Part shown: in pieces, positions 1 through 13,100 of the stretch
How positions within the stretch are numbered: the stretch's first letter is position 1
Layout of the letters: each line of letters begins with the position of its first letter
Source: Rotaria macrura
Lineage: Eukaryota; Rotifera; Eurotatoria; Philodinida; Philodinidae
Assembly: GCA_900239685.1 (NCBI GenBank)
Contig: OENT01000089.1
Coordinates: forward strand, 126,761-190,760
Length of the DNA stretch: 64,000 nt
Direction: 5' to 3'
The notes under the pieces: generated by a model
The model's input: only the letters and a program-made list of their open reading frames with translations
Told to the model about the DNA's origin: nothing
The model's database searches: none
Translations under genes and position numbers: made by a program

Positions 1-2126
1 TGCATATATATATATACATATATAAGTGTTTACTTATGTTTTTTTCTTTCATTATGCTCATTAGAAAGTGCGTTATTTTATTTTAATTTTTCAAAAACAA
101 AAAAAGTGTTAAAATGTAACACCTAATGTTGTATACGACGATTTTTAATGCATGTCTGACGCGTTGAAGTCATTTCTTTTTTATCTACTATTTTTATTTT
201 GAGATATAAATTTAATCAACTAATGTTTTAAATTTCAATCTTTTCTAGTTGCTTTCCATAATCGAGCTGAGTTTTTCTTCTTCGTTCATACAGACGTCTT
301 TACTAGTTTTACTTACTATGACTAGCATCCATTAGATACTATATTTAAAACAAGTACGATGCATCTCAATAAAGAAATGTATCATTCAATCAATAGATTG
401 TTCGTATAGATCAATCATGCTCACTGCGGTACATCTAAAATTTTTATCATCATAGTAAAAGTTTAGACTGATCCAGGTGATCACATCAGAGTATATCTGA
501 CTAGATGACATTCATTGTTATTTAATAAGAATAATATCTAGAATAAAATTAGAACTACGTTGTCTTTTGCTTTGTCTAAAATTTATCAATTTTAGTATCA
601 GATCTCTATCTACTTTCCGCGATGAACAAATACTTCAGTTACATTACAATGTATATCTCGTATAAAATACAGTTATACAATATTCATTAGTGTACGTGTC
701 AATTTAAGTTGTCATACGAAACAGCTTTTTTATATGTACCCTGAATATGACAACATAAATCTAGATCGACAATCTGTCACCTACAATATCATGTCTCTCA
801 TTAGTACAACCATAGATGTAGAGGGCAAATTTAAAATACCGATTTTTTTTTCTTCTAGTCGAATACTATCAGTTAGTCAAGAACCTAATGTTAACTATTG
901 AGATGTCTGTCTCAACAGTTCGGATTCAATCATTGAAACTTTTATTTGTAACAATCTTTTTTTTCGGCCCAAGATAGAAGGAAAACTAACTAATAATATA
1001 GCCAGCGTTCGATATTCATCGATTAATTTGTTTGACGAAATTGAATATTTCGATAGAAATTCTTGCGTAGATAGTCCTATCAAAAGACTACGAACGCACA
1101 GTGCTGTATCCGATCGAAATAAAGATAGTCTTTATGTACAAATAATTCGAAGTTCTTCACACTAGTTATTTGATAGTGTCTTTGTCAATAAAATACTTAA
1201 CGAACTTTCACAAATCTTAAGATATTGAATTTCTTTTTCTTTTTTTTGATTACTCCAATCAGACACAGCTAACTATGAGTGTTATCAATAAAAGAACCGA
1301 TGTACATAATATTTCGAGTATACTTTCTGTTTTCAAAATGATTTCTATACAAATGAAACGATTGTTCGTTGAAGTAGTTTCAAAATGCGTATTGTTCGTT
1401 CAATTTAATAGCTTTCAATAGTACCTTCGACGTATAAAAAAAAAATCTCAATCGATTTACTTGTTACATAAAAAAACAGCCGATTAGTTTTGTAACATTT
1501 TTCTTTACAGAAAATGTTATTACCTAAAAATAAATAAAATTTCTTTCGAGAATTTTCGATCATGTTCAAATGAATTCTTGTTTGTTGCTATGTGTTATTC
1601 AGAGTACTTGAGACTCAATCGAGATGTAACATTCGTAACTTCTATAAGGTCATTCAAAGTGTGAATTTACATAAGCTTTTATGTATGAATAGAATTTATT
1701 TCATGTGTTACATCGAAAATTTTTCTATTGTAAAATTCAGGTTCTTCAATTCGAAACGAATGTTTCAATCAATCGTTAATCCAGAATAACATTGATGTTT
1801 TCCGTAAATGTATCTACAGATGGCCAAAAGAATTGATTGATAGTACAAATAAGACATGAGCTTAGATGGTCTGCTTTTCGATTGACTTCGAAATTATTGA
1901 GTTGAAATTTCAAATTTCTATTTTATCTTTTTTACATTGTTAATCAGTCATGTAAAACGAATTCAAATTTATGAAAAATTTTAACATGATATTGACTTAT
2001 CAGTTCCGAGTAGTTCTATTCGTTAGGTGAAGTACGTAAACAAAAAAACAAACAAGAATAATTATCTATTCTAATCACATCAATTATGATGATAATTTAT
2101 TAAAAATGTGTCATCTCTATTATTAG
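1..2126. other. AT-rich stretch, no gene recognised
   Basis: Mostly AT-rich sequence with frequent stops in all frames, starting with a short TA run. It may be a long intron or the 5' flank of the gene whose last exons begin at 2127. I searched for upstream exons with compatible phase and found none I would defend. A minus-strand open stretch at 895-1083 looks mildly coding but has no recognisable motif or splice context. Confidence 0.5.
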
Positions 2127-2621
2127 ATGAACGACGTTCGAACTCAAATTCTTCATGGAATAGTCCAATAGTAAGTTTAAAATTCAGTTATGTTGAATTG
2201 TTTTTTTTTACTTTCATTTTGCTCATAAAAATAGCTTCGCGATAAATCTCATCGTCAACAACGTGTATTTCAATTGAAGAGTCGACAAAACGAATCAAAA
2301 TATGAATTACCTGTGCCGAAAACATTGTCAAAGATGGATAAAAATAAAAATTTCGATCATAATGATAGTAAATAGAAACAAAAACAATGAAAGATTTTCT
2401 TTATTGATCCCATTGAAATTCTATTTCTTTTCGTTTTTATTCTATTGTCTTTAGTTCTTAATTCCTCAATAAACAATAGTCCTGTGCATACAATCATATC
2501 AAATATCAATGAAGAAAATAATATCGAAAAAAACGTTGAACATTTAGAAAGATTCTTATCATCGGCAAAATCACAATTAATTCCTATTCAATATAAGAAA
2601 AATAAACTATTTAATTCTTAG
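2127..2621 (+). CDS. C-terminal three exons of an unrecognised gene
   Basis: Three phase-compatible exons at 2127-2170, 2235-2367 and 2455-2621 are separated by 64- and 87-bp introns with GT-AG ends. The first follows the acceptor TATTAG, and the second ends in donor GTAAAT and splits an Ile codon with the third. Together they encode about 114 residues rich in Ser, Asn, Lys and Gln, with segments such as LRDKSHRQQRVFQLKSRQ and a final KKNKLFNS before TAG. No domain, signal peptide or membrane span is visible. AATAAA motifs start eight bases after the stop. The 5' part of the gene is not identified and may lie in or beyond the AT-rich sequence to the left. I do not recognise the family. The case rests on splice-phase continuity and the poly(A) signal, not on homology. 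Confidence 0.5.
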
Positions 2622-3050
2622 AATGAGAAATAAATAAATAAATATATATATTTAGAGATGTATTCGATTGCTTTTTCACTGTTTTTGTTTCTACAAATTC
2701 TTTATATAATATATAACGAAAACAATACAGTTGTTTATAAATATACACGAACACAAAGAAAAAAACGATATAAGATATATTGACTCCACATTGTATCATC
2801 TGCATAATTTTTATTACTTGTGTTACAAAAAAAGAATATTTTTTCAACGAGTGCAATACATACGCAAAGTACACCTGGTTTGTCATACGATTGCATTCGT
2901 CAGAGTTGCAATCGAACGCTTTTCTTACAATTCTGTAGACATGAAAAGAGAACTATACGAGTATGAGAGAAAGAAGTTGTTCGTGGGTGGAAAAAAAAAT
3001 ACATTTTCATCATTTTCTTCCGACAGCAATGTTGTAAAATTTACCATAGC
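2622..3050. other. Gap between two plus-strand genes
   Basis: AT-rich spacer and probable 5' UTR of the membrane-protein gene at 3051. A pyrimidine-rich tract ending CCGACAG at 3021-3026 could be a splice acceptor for a 5' UTR exon. The long open frame here has no supporting motif. Confidence 0.4.
2629..2640 (+). terminator. Poly(A) signals of the gene ending at 2621
   Basis: Overlapping AATAAA hexamers begin eight bases past the stop codon at 2619-2621 and repeat as an AAAT run. Confidence 0.5.
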
Positions 3051-4769
3051 ATGGCGTCACTGCTCATTGTTTTAATGTATGCCATTGTTGGACCGTTTGC
3101 AATTTTAAAACTTTATGCTAAAAATCTTATGCGTCGAGCTTATAAAAATCAAATTCTACTTAAATTAATAGCATTAATCATAAGTTTAACAGTTGGTTTT
3201 CAAAACGCATACAACTATCGTTACGAACACATATTCCTATGTTTGATAAGCAGTTTGTTGATTCTACTTCTCGACTATTGGTATATTATACCATTACTTC
3301 TTATCTACGTTTTTCCAAAAATAAATACATTAGTTCATCATTGGCTAAACTTTATCGATTTATTTTCTAATAGAATTCTTCGTCCAAATAGTACTAAACT
3401 CCGAGAAATGTTACCATCGACATGGATATTTCAATCGAATCAAAGACTATGGCCTCTTGAAAGTATTCGTATTATGTTAATATATGGTTCTGTAGGTCCG
3501 GCTATCTATTGTGGTTTCAAAATTTATTCTTATTTATTCTTCGGTATTAGTTTTAATTTATGTATATCAATTAGTTTAATAGTTCTGATAACAATGACAT
3601 CGTGGCACATACTTGAAGCTATCGATAAACATCTTGATCCATTTATATTTGCAATTATAATACAATATTATATTGTACCAATAAGATCATTTTTAAACAT
3701 TCCATTGACACTTCTATTAATAACATTTATATTTCCATTGATAAATAATCTTCTAATAAGTAATACAATTCAAGACTTCATACAAAATATTGCATTATTA
3801 ACGTTTCGAACATTTTCAGAAGGAAACAATAATTATAGAAGATTTTATTGTGAATTTGTTAATATATTTATAACATTTTATTTCGTTTATCATGTCTACA
3901 TTTGTTGTTCAGTTAATTATATGTCTCATTTGACAACGATAGTCCTTGTAAGCTATTTATTGATTTATCTATATACACATTTAATATATTTAATACAATA
4001 TCAACCAAATATAATCATGTTTGTATTTTCATCATTTATTATAAATAAATATATTTTCTATAGAAGAATCCAAGATCATTTTATTTCACAATATTTTCTT
4101 TTAATTATGATATTAACGTCTTATTTTACTATCGTTTATCCATTATTATACCATATACTGCGTCGTTCAATGATTAAAATTGTCAAAGATGTTGGATTAA
4201 AATTACAATTATTTCGAGATAAATTTCATCAACGAATGATTCAATTTAACAACAATTATCTAACTATAACATATATTCATGAACCATCAACATATTTCAT
4301 ATTACACTTATGCAATATTCTAATCACAATATGTTTTCTAACAATAATTCCAATACATATTTTATTAAGATTAATATTATCTTCATTGAGTTATTTACTT
4401 ATCGGCCGATTATTGATAACACATGGTTTAGAAATTCTTCGAATCTTAACATCAATATTCATGAGTATAACAGTTGTTGTTTATGTTTACAATTGTTATA
4501 ATAATAGTCTGTTATTAACAATGTCAATGGCATTGATAACATATACATGCACGTTTGCAATTATATTCCCGATGATTTATCGCTTCACACAATTCATATT
4601 GATGTATTTGCCTTTTATACATTACCTAACTGTTTTGTTACAAAACATTTTTACTTATGCATGGTCTTATTTTGATATTTTTTGGCCACATATAATATCA
4701 AATTTTAATGAAGTTAAAACACAAATTGAGCAATCAAAACTTAATGTGTTTCATCGTTCGAGAACATAA
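3051..4769 (+). CDS. Orphan polytopic membrane protein, intronless
   Basis: A single uninterrupted frame encodes 572 residues, dominated by roughly a dozen hydrophobic segments of 17-23 residues. The first is near residues 1-19 and the last near 500-540. The spans are separated by short, mostly basic or polar loops (for example RRSMIKIVKDVGLKLQLFRD, about residues 379-398). The C-terminal tail is hydrophilic and ends FHRSRT. I see no signature of the major facilitator, ABC, ion-channel or GPCR families. Ile, Leu, Tyr and Phe are very abundant, as expected of a membrane protein in an AT-rich genome. The start at 3051 is the first ATG giving the full hydrophobic series. The frame stays open upstream without another ATG for some distance, so a spliced 5' extension is possible. 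AATAAA lies at 4968-4973. Function is unknown. Confidence 0.65.
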   Translation: MASLLIVLMYAIVGPFAILKLYAKNLMRRAYKNQILLKLIALIISLTVGFQNAYNYRYEHIFLCLISSLLILLLDYWYIIPLLLIYVFPKINTLVHHWLNFIDLFSNRILRPNSTKLREMLPSTWIFQSNQRLWPLESIRIMLIYGSVGPAIYCGFKIYSYLFFGISFNLCISISLIVLITMTSWHILEAIDKHLDPFIFAIIIQYYIVPIRSFLNIPLTLLLITFIFPLINNLLISNTIQDFIQNIALLTFRTFSEGNNNYRRFYCEFVNIFITFYFVYHVYICCSVNYMSHLTTIVLVSYLLIYLYTHLIYLIQYQPNIIMFVFSSFIINKYIFYRRIQDHFISQYFLLIMILTSYFTIVYPLLYHILRRSMIKIVKDVGLKLQLFRDKFHQRMIQFNNNYLTITYIHEPSTYFILHLCNILITICFLTIIPIHILLRLILSSLSYLLIGRLLITHGLEILRILTSIFMSITVVVYVYNCYNNSLLLTMSMALITYTCTFAIIFPMIYRFTQFILMYLPFIHYLTVLLQNIFTYAWSYFDIFWPHIISNFNEVKTQIEQSKLNVFHRSRT

Positions 4770-4967
4770 ATCAATCGTAGCTTCACTTCTCTTATATTTT
4801 CCTAGTGATATTGACTTTGTCTTTCTTTTTTTATGTTTGTTCGATTTCGATTAAAAATAATGTTTTAGAGATTTGACAATTTGTGATAAATTATGATCAA
4901 TGATGCATGACTGACAGAGATATACAAATTTTATTTTTATCTTGATACATAATCAGATAGTAAACTG

Positions 4968-4973
4968 AATAAA
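4968..4973 (+). terminator. Candidate poly(A) signal of the membrane-protein gene
   Basis: AATAAA about 200 bp after the stop at 4769, in otherwise featureless AT-rich sequence. Confidence 0.4.
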
Positions 4974-5754
4974 ATTAAATTTTCGAATATATGTATTTCA
5001 TCTTTTTCTTTGTCATGATATTAAATTAAATGAATGCAAATTTCATTTGTACGAGTCCTGTCAAGTTGAAAGATTCTGTTTTTAAAAATCATTTTCTTTC
5101 ATCCATCTAATAAAACCAACCATCATATTTTGAATAAGTCATTTTCATTCGATTGGCTTTGTTGTTCAAGAATCGTTCAAGTATCTTAATCGTGGCTATG
5201 ACAAACTAAATATAATCAATCATTCAGTTTTTTTTCGAAATATTCTGAATGTGTGCATTCAATCAGAAAAAAAAAGACGCTCAATTCATTTATTTTTCGT
5301 CATTAATCAATTCAGTTTTATTTTGACTTCAACTTTAATGGAATAATGAATCGATCGGTAGCAAAGTAGACTTAATTAAAAAATAACACACGCCACATAT
5401 TGTCTTAAGTCAATCTAATTGTTTCGGATACAACAAAAAAAAAGGAAAGAAATAGTTGTCTTTTCTTATCATCTTTAATTCATTTTCCCAACAGGTTGTA
5501 ATTTTGATTACTATGGTAGACAATCATTTTTTATTATTGCCTCTTTCTGCCTATAAGCTATGAGCATTTATTCCCTGCTGCTATCGCAATATGTTTATTC
5601 GGATATGGGTCAAAGATGAACATAGAATTGGTTAAATGTCATTTAATTATTCCTCTTTACATTTGTTATAAGAAAAATGAAAAATAAAGAGTAAGAAGTA
5701 CCATGCACATATGTACGAATATATATAGTATTGTTCAATGTGTCGCGTGTCTAC

Positions 5755-5777
5755 TATATATATATATATATATATAT
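5755..5777. repeat. TA dinucleotide microsatellite
   Basis: Uninterrupted TA repeat of 23 nt. Confidence 0.9.
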
Positions 5778-5889
5778 CAGAATGTCATTATTCGTAATTG
5801 GAGAAGCGCTATATCTGCTTACTACAAAATAACTTTTCTTGTCGCTCGTTTGCTCGCGCTCATGACCTTCTTTTATTCTCTCGATTTTT

Positions 5890-5910
5890 TTCTTTCTTTC
5901 TTTCTTTCTT
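5890..5910. repeat. CTTT tetranucleotide microsatellite
   Basis: Five tandem CTTT-type units inside a pyrimidine tract. Confidence 0.85.
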
Positions 5911-6069
5911 GCACAAAAGTTCATCCTGCCGTTGCCGTTGCAGCTGCTGAACGCTCACTCTTCATTTGCATACGTTGGCAAACGATGGAACTCTTTTCTC
6001 CTACATGTAACATGTAGAAGTTTTTCTCTTTTTGTTCTTTATCTTCATCTTCTCTTCTTCTTTTGCCTT

Positions 6070-6103
6070 CATCATCATCATCTTCTTCTTCTTCTTCTTC
6101 TTC
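6070..6103. repeat. ATC/TTC trinucleotide microsatellite
   Basis: Four ATC units followed by about seven TTC units. Confidence 0.85.
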
Positions 6104-6924
6104 GTTATAGTAAGCGAGAACTGTGGACGACTTTTTTTGTTTTATATGTTCTTAGCAATAAATTCATGCATGTTCGCGTAAGAAAGAACAGGGAGAGAGA
6201 GTTAGATGTATGATCGTCGTCTCTTGTTTGTGTTTGACGCCCGAATGCGTTTGATATGATGAGGTGAGGACAATAGAATAATAAAAATGATTGAACGAGG
6301 TGTGATAGACGGAACTGTATACTTCAAACAATTCGGTACCAAAGGGCATCAACTACACAGAATAAGTAAAACATAACGAAAAAAAAAACCAAAACATTTG
6401 ATATAGTTTCGCAACGAAAGTAATGTTTCTTTTTTCTTGTTCAACATAGTGATTGATTATAAAATAGATTGAGATATAGGTTTTGTTTGCTTCCTTTTAC
6501 ATTGTTTCGTACGTAATCAATTTTGTGACCTGATAAAACAAACAAATATTTTGTCTATTTTTATTAGAAGACATAAAAACTATGTTGAAGAAAGAATCTT
6601 GACAATGTCTTAAGTCTTATCTGCATTGTCATCTGTTATGTTGTATAGGTTTTTCTTCTTCTTAGCTCTATTTTTATTATTTGCTAAAACATACATCCTT
6701 ATAGTGTGAAGACAAATCCCAACATTGAGTTGACCATCTGGCGATGCTTTCTCGTTCTTCTCGTCTGTTCATTTGACTCTTGAGGGTCGTACGCCAAATG
6801 TATATATTGTACGATCGTGCTGCCGTCCTTGTCTCTTCCTTTTTTCTTGCGACCTACCACTCGTTCGTTCACCCGCACTCGTTTGGACAATAAAAATCGA
6901 TCATTTTACGGCGGCTGGAGTAAC

Positions 6925-6946
6925 TATATATATATATATATATATA
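6925..6946. repeat. TA dinucleotide microsatellite
   Basis: Pure TA run of 22 nt about 250 bp upstream of the cadherin start codon. Confidence 0.9.
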
Positions 6947-7197
6947 CATGCATACATATATATGTATATCTCTCCTCTCCCTTTTTTCCTTCTCTTTTCT
7001 CTTTATGACCGGCTCAATTTGTGGATGGCGAATGAGGCCGTGCGCGTACGTACAGAACTGGTTCATCATCATTGAACAGAACAGACACACATCCTTCTTT
7101 TCTTTTCTCAACATACTCTACAAGTGTCCGATAGTCTATTGTTAGTGAACTCTATTCTTTTAGCTTTCTTCTTTTTTAGAAACAAAAAAAAGAAACA

Positions 7198-10100
7198 ATG
7201 TATTATCATCATCTATATAATTTAATAGTTCTATTTTTCCTTGTCCCATCATACGTCGATTTATTAACTATTAATACTGATGTTTTAATTATACCGAAAA
7301 ATGCTCTACGTGGTTTTGTTCTACTCGAAGAAACAAAGCCAAGTAGATACAATGAATTTTATCAATGTTTAAAACAAAATTATGAATTAAATCTTGATAT
7401 CGATGAAAAATATGGTGATTTAATATTAAATAAAACAATCGAAAATCATGATTTCAAACAACAGCAGCAACTTCTATGTACAATCAATCGAAATCAAGTA
7501 AAGAAAATTTTCCTTATCGAAATGTGATCTAATGAAATTGTTCGATGTCACATTAGTATCGTCTACACGCAAAGTTGAATTTATTCTTGTTCCTATCCAA
7601 CCGACTATTATTGGTTCAGGGGAAAAAAAGTTGGACGAACAAAATGAGGTGTAGAGGCAAGAGGAACGGGGAGGGGGGGGGGGCGAGCGATGGTGAGACG
7701 AGAATAAGAGGTTAATTTGTCTGATTGATGTTTATGTAAAAATAAGCCAGACGGAACTATGTTGCTATGGTATTCATGTTCGTGATTTTCTTTTCTCTTT
7801 CAGTCATCGATTTTAAAACTTTATTATACAATTATTGATTCATCGAAGGATGTAGTTTTTACATCACCTGTATATCATATTGATCCGATAACATTCTTCG
7901 TGCATCGATTTCAAAAGATACAATGTTTGTCGTCATCAATTGTTAATTACGAATTTATTGATTCATCAGTATCATTGAATATTAATCAAAGAACAGGAGA
8001 AATTTCTTCGAAAAATCAATGTTCCAATTCAAATGAAGTACTTATCAAATGTTATGATATATTTTATAGGAATAGAAATGCCTATGCTAAAATAGTATTC
8101 GATCAAATATGTGGAAATCAATCGATGAAAAAGTCGAATATTGATTGGATCAATAGAATCGGTGAAGATAGAAGAAAAAGAATAAATTATCAACAAGTGA
8201 ACATACAAACGGTAAAAATTTTCATACATATCTATTTATTAGCATCATTGAAAAATGTTACATGATAATCATAGAAACAAAAAAATCGTTTGTATTTTCT
8301 ATTATGAAAGATCGAATAAATCAATTCATATGTTTCTCACTGTTAGATGTCATTTGATGGCATATGACAGACATGAATAGATGTGTATATAAATATGTAA
8401 GAAAAATGATTTAAAAGATTTTGACATTATAGTCTATCACTGACGCGATATAGAATTCATTTCCGACTTGTCTAGTAGGATTTTCTTTCTAGTCGAAAGA
8501 AAAGTTAACTTTCATTTAATGTTCAATGACATTCAAGCAATAATAAAGTTTTCTTTACTTTTTTTCGTTCATTTCCAGTTCTCAGAACTAGCCTCACAAG
8601 ATGACATCAAGACAATTGTATTTATTTGATGAAAATACATTTTTTTTTGTGAGATATATGTCATAGTTTCATGTTGACAATGGTGTGCTTTATTTGTATG
8701 AAAAAATGAATTCGATTCTATGACACGTAATAGAGGAAATTAAATTGTCTTCTTTCATCGAATAATTAGATCTATTCAAAAAAATAATTTTCAGTCGTTG
8801 TATTAACAAAGGAATAATACAAGAGAGTTGATCGTTTTTGACCCGTGGTTCTATGTACAATATTGATGTCTTGTATTTGTCGAAGAGTTCTCAATCATGA
8901 TGAACGTCTTATGATCTTGTCATACCACCATTCGATTTTCTCAAAAGTTTCGCGTGATAGACTAAATAAAATATCTCTCACTTTGAAGAGAAGACCTGAG
9001 GGTACGTGTTAGTTATGTTGGCGTTTTTCATACCTCACTGAAGTCTAACTCATTTTCATCTAGTTAAAATACAAAGCCGATTAGTTTCTTCAATGGATTC
9101 TTTTGCAACATACTTTTCAGCGGAAGTATCCAAAGTTGAGTGAAATCGTAGTTCTCTATTTCTTAAATAATGTTTCTTCTTGTTCACTGATGCAGATAGA
9201 CTTTCCTTTTATCTATCTATATATATATTAATCTTTTGTGAGAGTCCCAATATGAACATCGAATGCCAACTATCTAATTTATCTGATCAGTGACGTACGA
9301 GACTTTGACCATGAGAGAATCGTGTTTTTTTAAGTGGAACGTGCTACGAATAAGAAATTTTCTAAGGATCAAGGAAAAGAAAAGAGAAACAACTACTTCA
9401 TTTTGTATAGCCTGCAGTTTTATGTTTCTCTTTCCACGATTATTGACCCGAAATAAATGAAGACAGGCATTTGTGCATTGTCGTGTAGAATTCAATTCTT
9501 TTCATTAGTTCAATAATAACACCAACAAAAGAAATAAAAAGTGAATCTATTTCAAAGAGAAAGATATTTTGCAGCGAATATATCGATTAAACACAAAATC
9601 GTTTCTGAAAGATTTTTATTTTCAAAATACAAAGAATAAACTTTTATCTGCCTTGTGAAAAAAAAGCAACACTAATTTTATACAAACTTCTTATCCTTCA
9701 TATTATGTTGTCAAGTTGTCGTTAAAAATGAAATACGTTGACTTTTGAAAATTATATTCTAAATGCAGTAGAAACCTCGATTGTAACAATTTTGATGATG
9801 TATCAGACATTTATTAATTTGAGCTCACTTTAGTGTAAGATAAATTTGGAAATGTTTTTTTTCTGCGTACCTTAGGGATTTGTTATAAGAAAAACGAAAA
9901 CCACGTACTAAGATATAGTCTAATTTTTTTCGTTTCAAGTATAATGTATTCATGATAGGATCATATTCACTTTCCTTGTAAAAACAGTTTTTAAAAATAT
10001 GATCTTTTATTTCTATTTTAAGAATCAATTAAATCGTCATCGTCGTCAACAATCAATTCAACCACCATCACGTTTAACGATTCGCTTTAATGAATCATAT

Positions 10101-13100
10101 ATTGGTTCCATATCTGAAATCAAATATTGTCGTAAACAAACATCAAAAGATCATTTAGAGCAAACATTTCAATTTCCATTAAAATATGAAACATTTCTAC
10201 GTGAACGTCTTCAAATAAATGATCAAGGACAATTATTTATTTTACGTCCATTCGATTATGAATTTTTTCAAACCGTCACATTTCAATTTCATTGTTTAAT
10301 ATTAGAACAACAAACTGGTGGCATGAATTTAACACGTGTCAATAAAACTGAAGATATACAATTAATGATTGATGATATCAATGATGAATTTCCATATTGG
10401 ATTATGGATGAACCGTATCAATATGGAACATATTTTGGTTATGTTGAAAAAACTGCAAGACCCGAAACACCTGTCTTTCGTTTTAAAGCGTTCGATCCTG
10501 ATACAACATCGAAATTAACCTATGAAATCGTACAAGGTGATAAAAATCTTTTTCATTTATCATCCGATGGTACATTAACAACACATTCCAATCAACAATT
10601 ACTTTCACCCACGTATAATTTAACTGTACGAGCTGTTGACGTTAATTCTCAAGTATTATCAATGACTCGTTCGAATGAAGCCCATTTAGTTATACGTACG
10701 GATCGTTTTGAACCAAAATTTTTCAAGGAGCGCTATATATTTAATGTTAGCGAATATAAACAACCGTCGAGTATCATCGGAACGATTCGCGCAAAATCAT
10801 TTTCTACCAAAAGTGAAAATTTACGATATTTCTTACAACAATCTATTATTGATGGATCACAAACAAATCGTCTGTCGAATTCAATGACTGGCAATAGTGG
10901 GGATATGTATGAATTCAAAATCGATGAAACAGAAGGATCAATCAAAATTTTGAAAATGCTCAGATATTCTGATCAACACAATAATAATACAAAATATTTT
11001 ACGGGTAAGATTATTGAAATAATTATTTAAACAAAAATAAGAATGATTACAATACAATCAAAAGAGATACGACAGACAAAAGTGTAGACGATGGAGCCAT
11101 AATTAAATTTATGGAAATAACATAGGCAACGATGGAGAGCTCATCGTCTTCTATCGTAGTTCCATTCAGAACTACTGACTTAGAAAATTTTATGACCTTG
11201 ACTCGATCGGATCCAAGATCAAACCGATGGATTCGACTAATAATAAATATTATTAAGTCTTATTGATTGTTCAATAGTCCCGTGATAAATCTAATAATCG
11301 CAGACAACATAAAAGACTCTATGGATCATGATTACATTCAAGTACTATAGTCATTTGCATGAATCTGATAATGCATTGAGTCAATCATCAACGTTAGCAA
11401 AGTTAGCAAACTTCGATTAGTCAGATTTAGGATCATTAGTTGAATCAACTATTCTTTTCGCACGTTATAGATGCTTTTCATTGTCTCCGCTACAATCATT
11501 GTCAAAGATATTTTATGGGGTACTATTATTTTAATAGAAATTCAAAGACAATCAGACTTACGAGGAAAATCGATCAATCATTATTCTATCAAGATGATAT
11601 GCAATCTGTACACTCGAATGATATATGAATGTCTTGAAATGAGTTTAGATCCAATGTTAATGACATGAATAGCATTGAACTTTCTTTTATCATACACGAT
11701 TCGTACTTATTTTGGTGATCATCATCTGTAGAAACACTGGCAAATTTCATTCTAATTATCATTTCTATTTAAAACTTTCTTTCTAGCAAAATCTCCAACG
11801 ATAAACTGTTCGTAAAATCTAAAGATAATTTTGTTTTTGCTTCTAATCTATAGCATGACTATAATACACATTGACGTTTTCTTCTATTCATATAAGTACA
11901 TTGTTCGCTTCCAATACTAGTATATGAAGACATGTGAAATTTACATCATGAACAATTCTATTTCGTTGTGATGTATGAATTTCAATACTCAACAAGACAT
12001 AATAGTATTCAATTAGAAACTAAAATATATTCAGAATTATCAGATTCGACTAGTTTTTTTAAAATTGCAAACATTTTTCGATCAGACGAATTCTAACAGA
12101 TATTTCGTACATTCATATGTCATGATATACAATATCTAGAAATTTAATGTACGAAAAATTTACTGAAAATGCATTGTAAATTATTCTTTTTCAACATTAG
12201 GTGTCGTAAAAGAATTAAGCGGTTGGCAAATGCAATCACATGTTGAAATTGAAATTCATGTCATTGATATCAACGATAAAATTCCAACATTTAAACAAAC
12301 TTATTATACTCCTCAAATATCCGAAGATTATCCGTTGAACACGCCTATTATAAATTTTACTGTCACTGATGATGATGCAAAGAATACACCAAATTCGAAT
12401 ATAACTCTTGATCTAATCGATCCATACGGAAAATTTTCTATATTCAACGATACTCGTGTATCAACGTCAAACAATATTCAAGCATATCTTATTGCTAAAG
12501 AACGTCTTGATTATGAATCTTTATCACCGTTAGATCGCCAATATAAATTAAAGATAATTGCACGTGATCATGGACAACCACAATCATTACAATCTGAAGC
12601 ACAGATTTATATCACTATAACTGATGTTAACGATGAAGTAAATAGGAAATATTTTTTGTTTTCATGAATTCGTTCACTAAGTTTTTCTTTCTTACGTTTA
12701 TCTATTTTTAGCCACCTGTTTTCAAAGAAAATCCCGTACAAAAAACAATTGCAGAAAATACACAAAGAGGAACATTTGGTAAATATAATCGAGAAGATTT
12801 AAGAAAGAAAAACTTTTCCTCGAAGAATACAATCATTCTATAATTTTATGTCATTCTAGTTGTTTTTGTTGATGTCGTTGATACGGAATATAATGATTCA
12901 GTTACGGTACAATTTTTACCAACATCACAATATAATCCATTTCGAATAATAACAAGTCCAGGTGGTGGTCGAGTTATTCTTGAGCAAGCACTTCTACCCG
13001 ATAAAGAACTATATAATTTAACAATTCAAGCATCCGATCGTCTTGGACATACATCACAAACTCAACTTTTAATAACAATTTATGATGTTAATGATCATAC

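Larger units (their letters stand above)
4770..7197. other. Intergenic region with microsatellites, upstream of the cadherin gene
   Basis: About 2.4 kb between the membrane-protein gene and the cadherin start. It holds TA runs (5755-5777 and 6925-6946), a CTTT run (about 5890-5910) and an ATC/TTC run (6070-6103). No splice-supported coding frame is visible. The segment 6700-7100 is less AT-rich and pyrimidine-rich, and could hold the cadherin promoter and 5' UTR. Confidence 0.5.

Noticed and set aside
895..1083. Minus-strand open stretch of 62 codons
   Set aside because: Mildly protein-like but with no splice context or motif; chance cannot be excluded.
2731..3075. 114-codon open frame before the orphan membrane protein
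   Set aside because: It overlaps the next start codon in another frame, has no motif and is probably 5' UTR.
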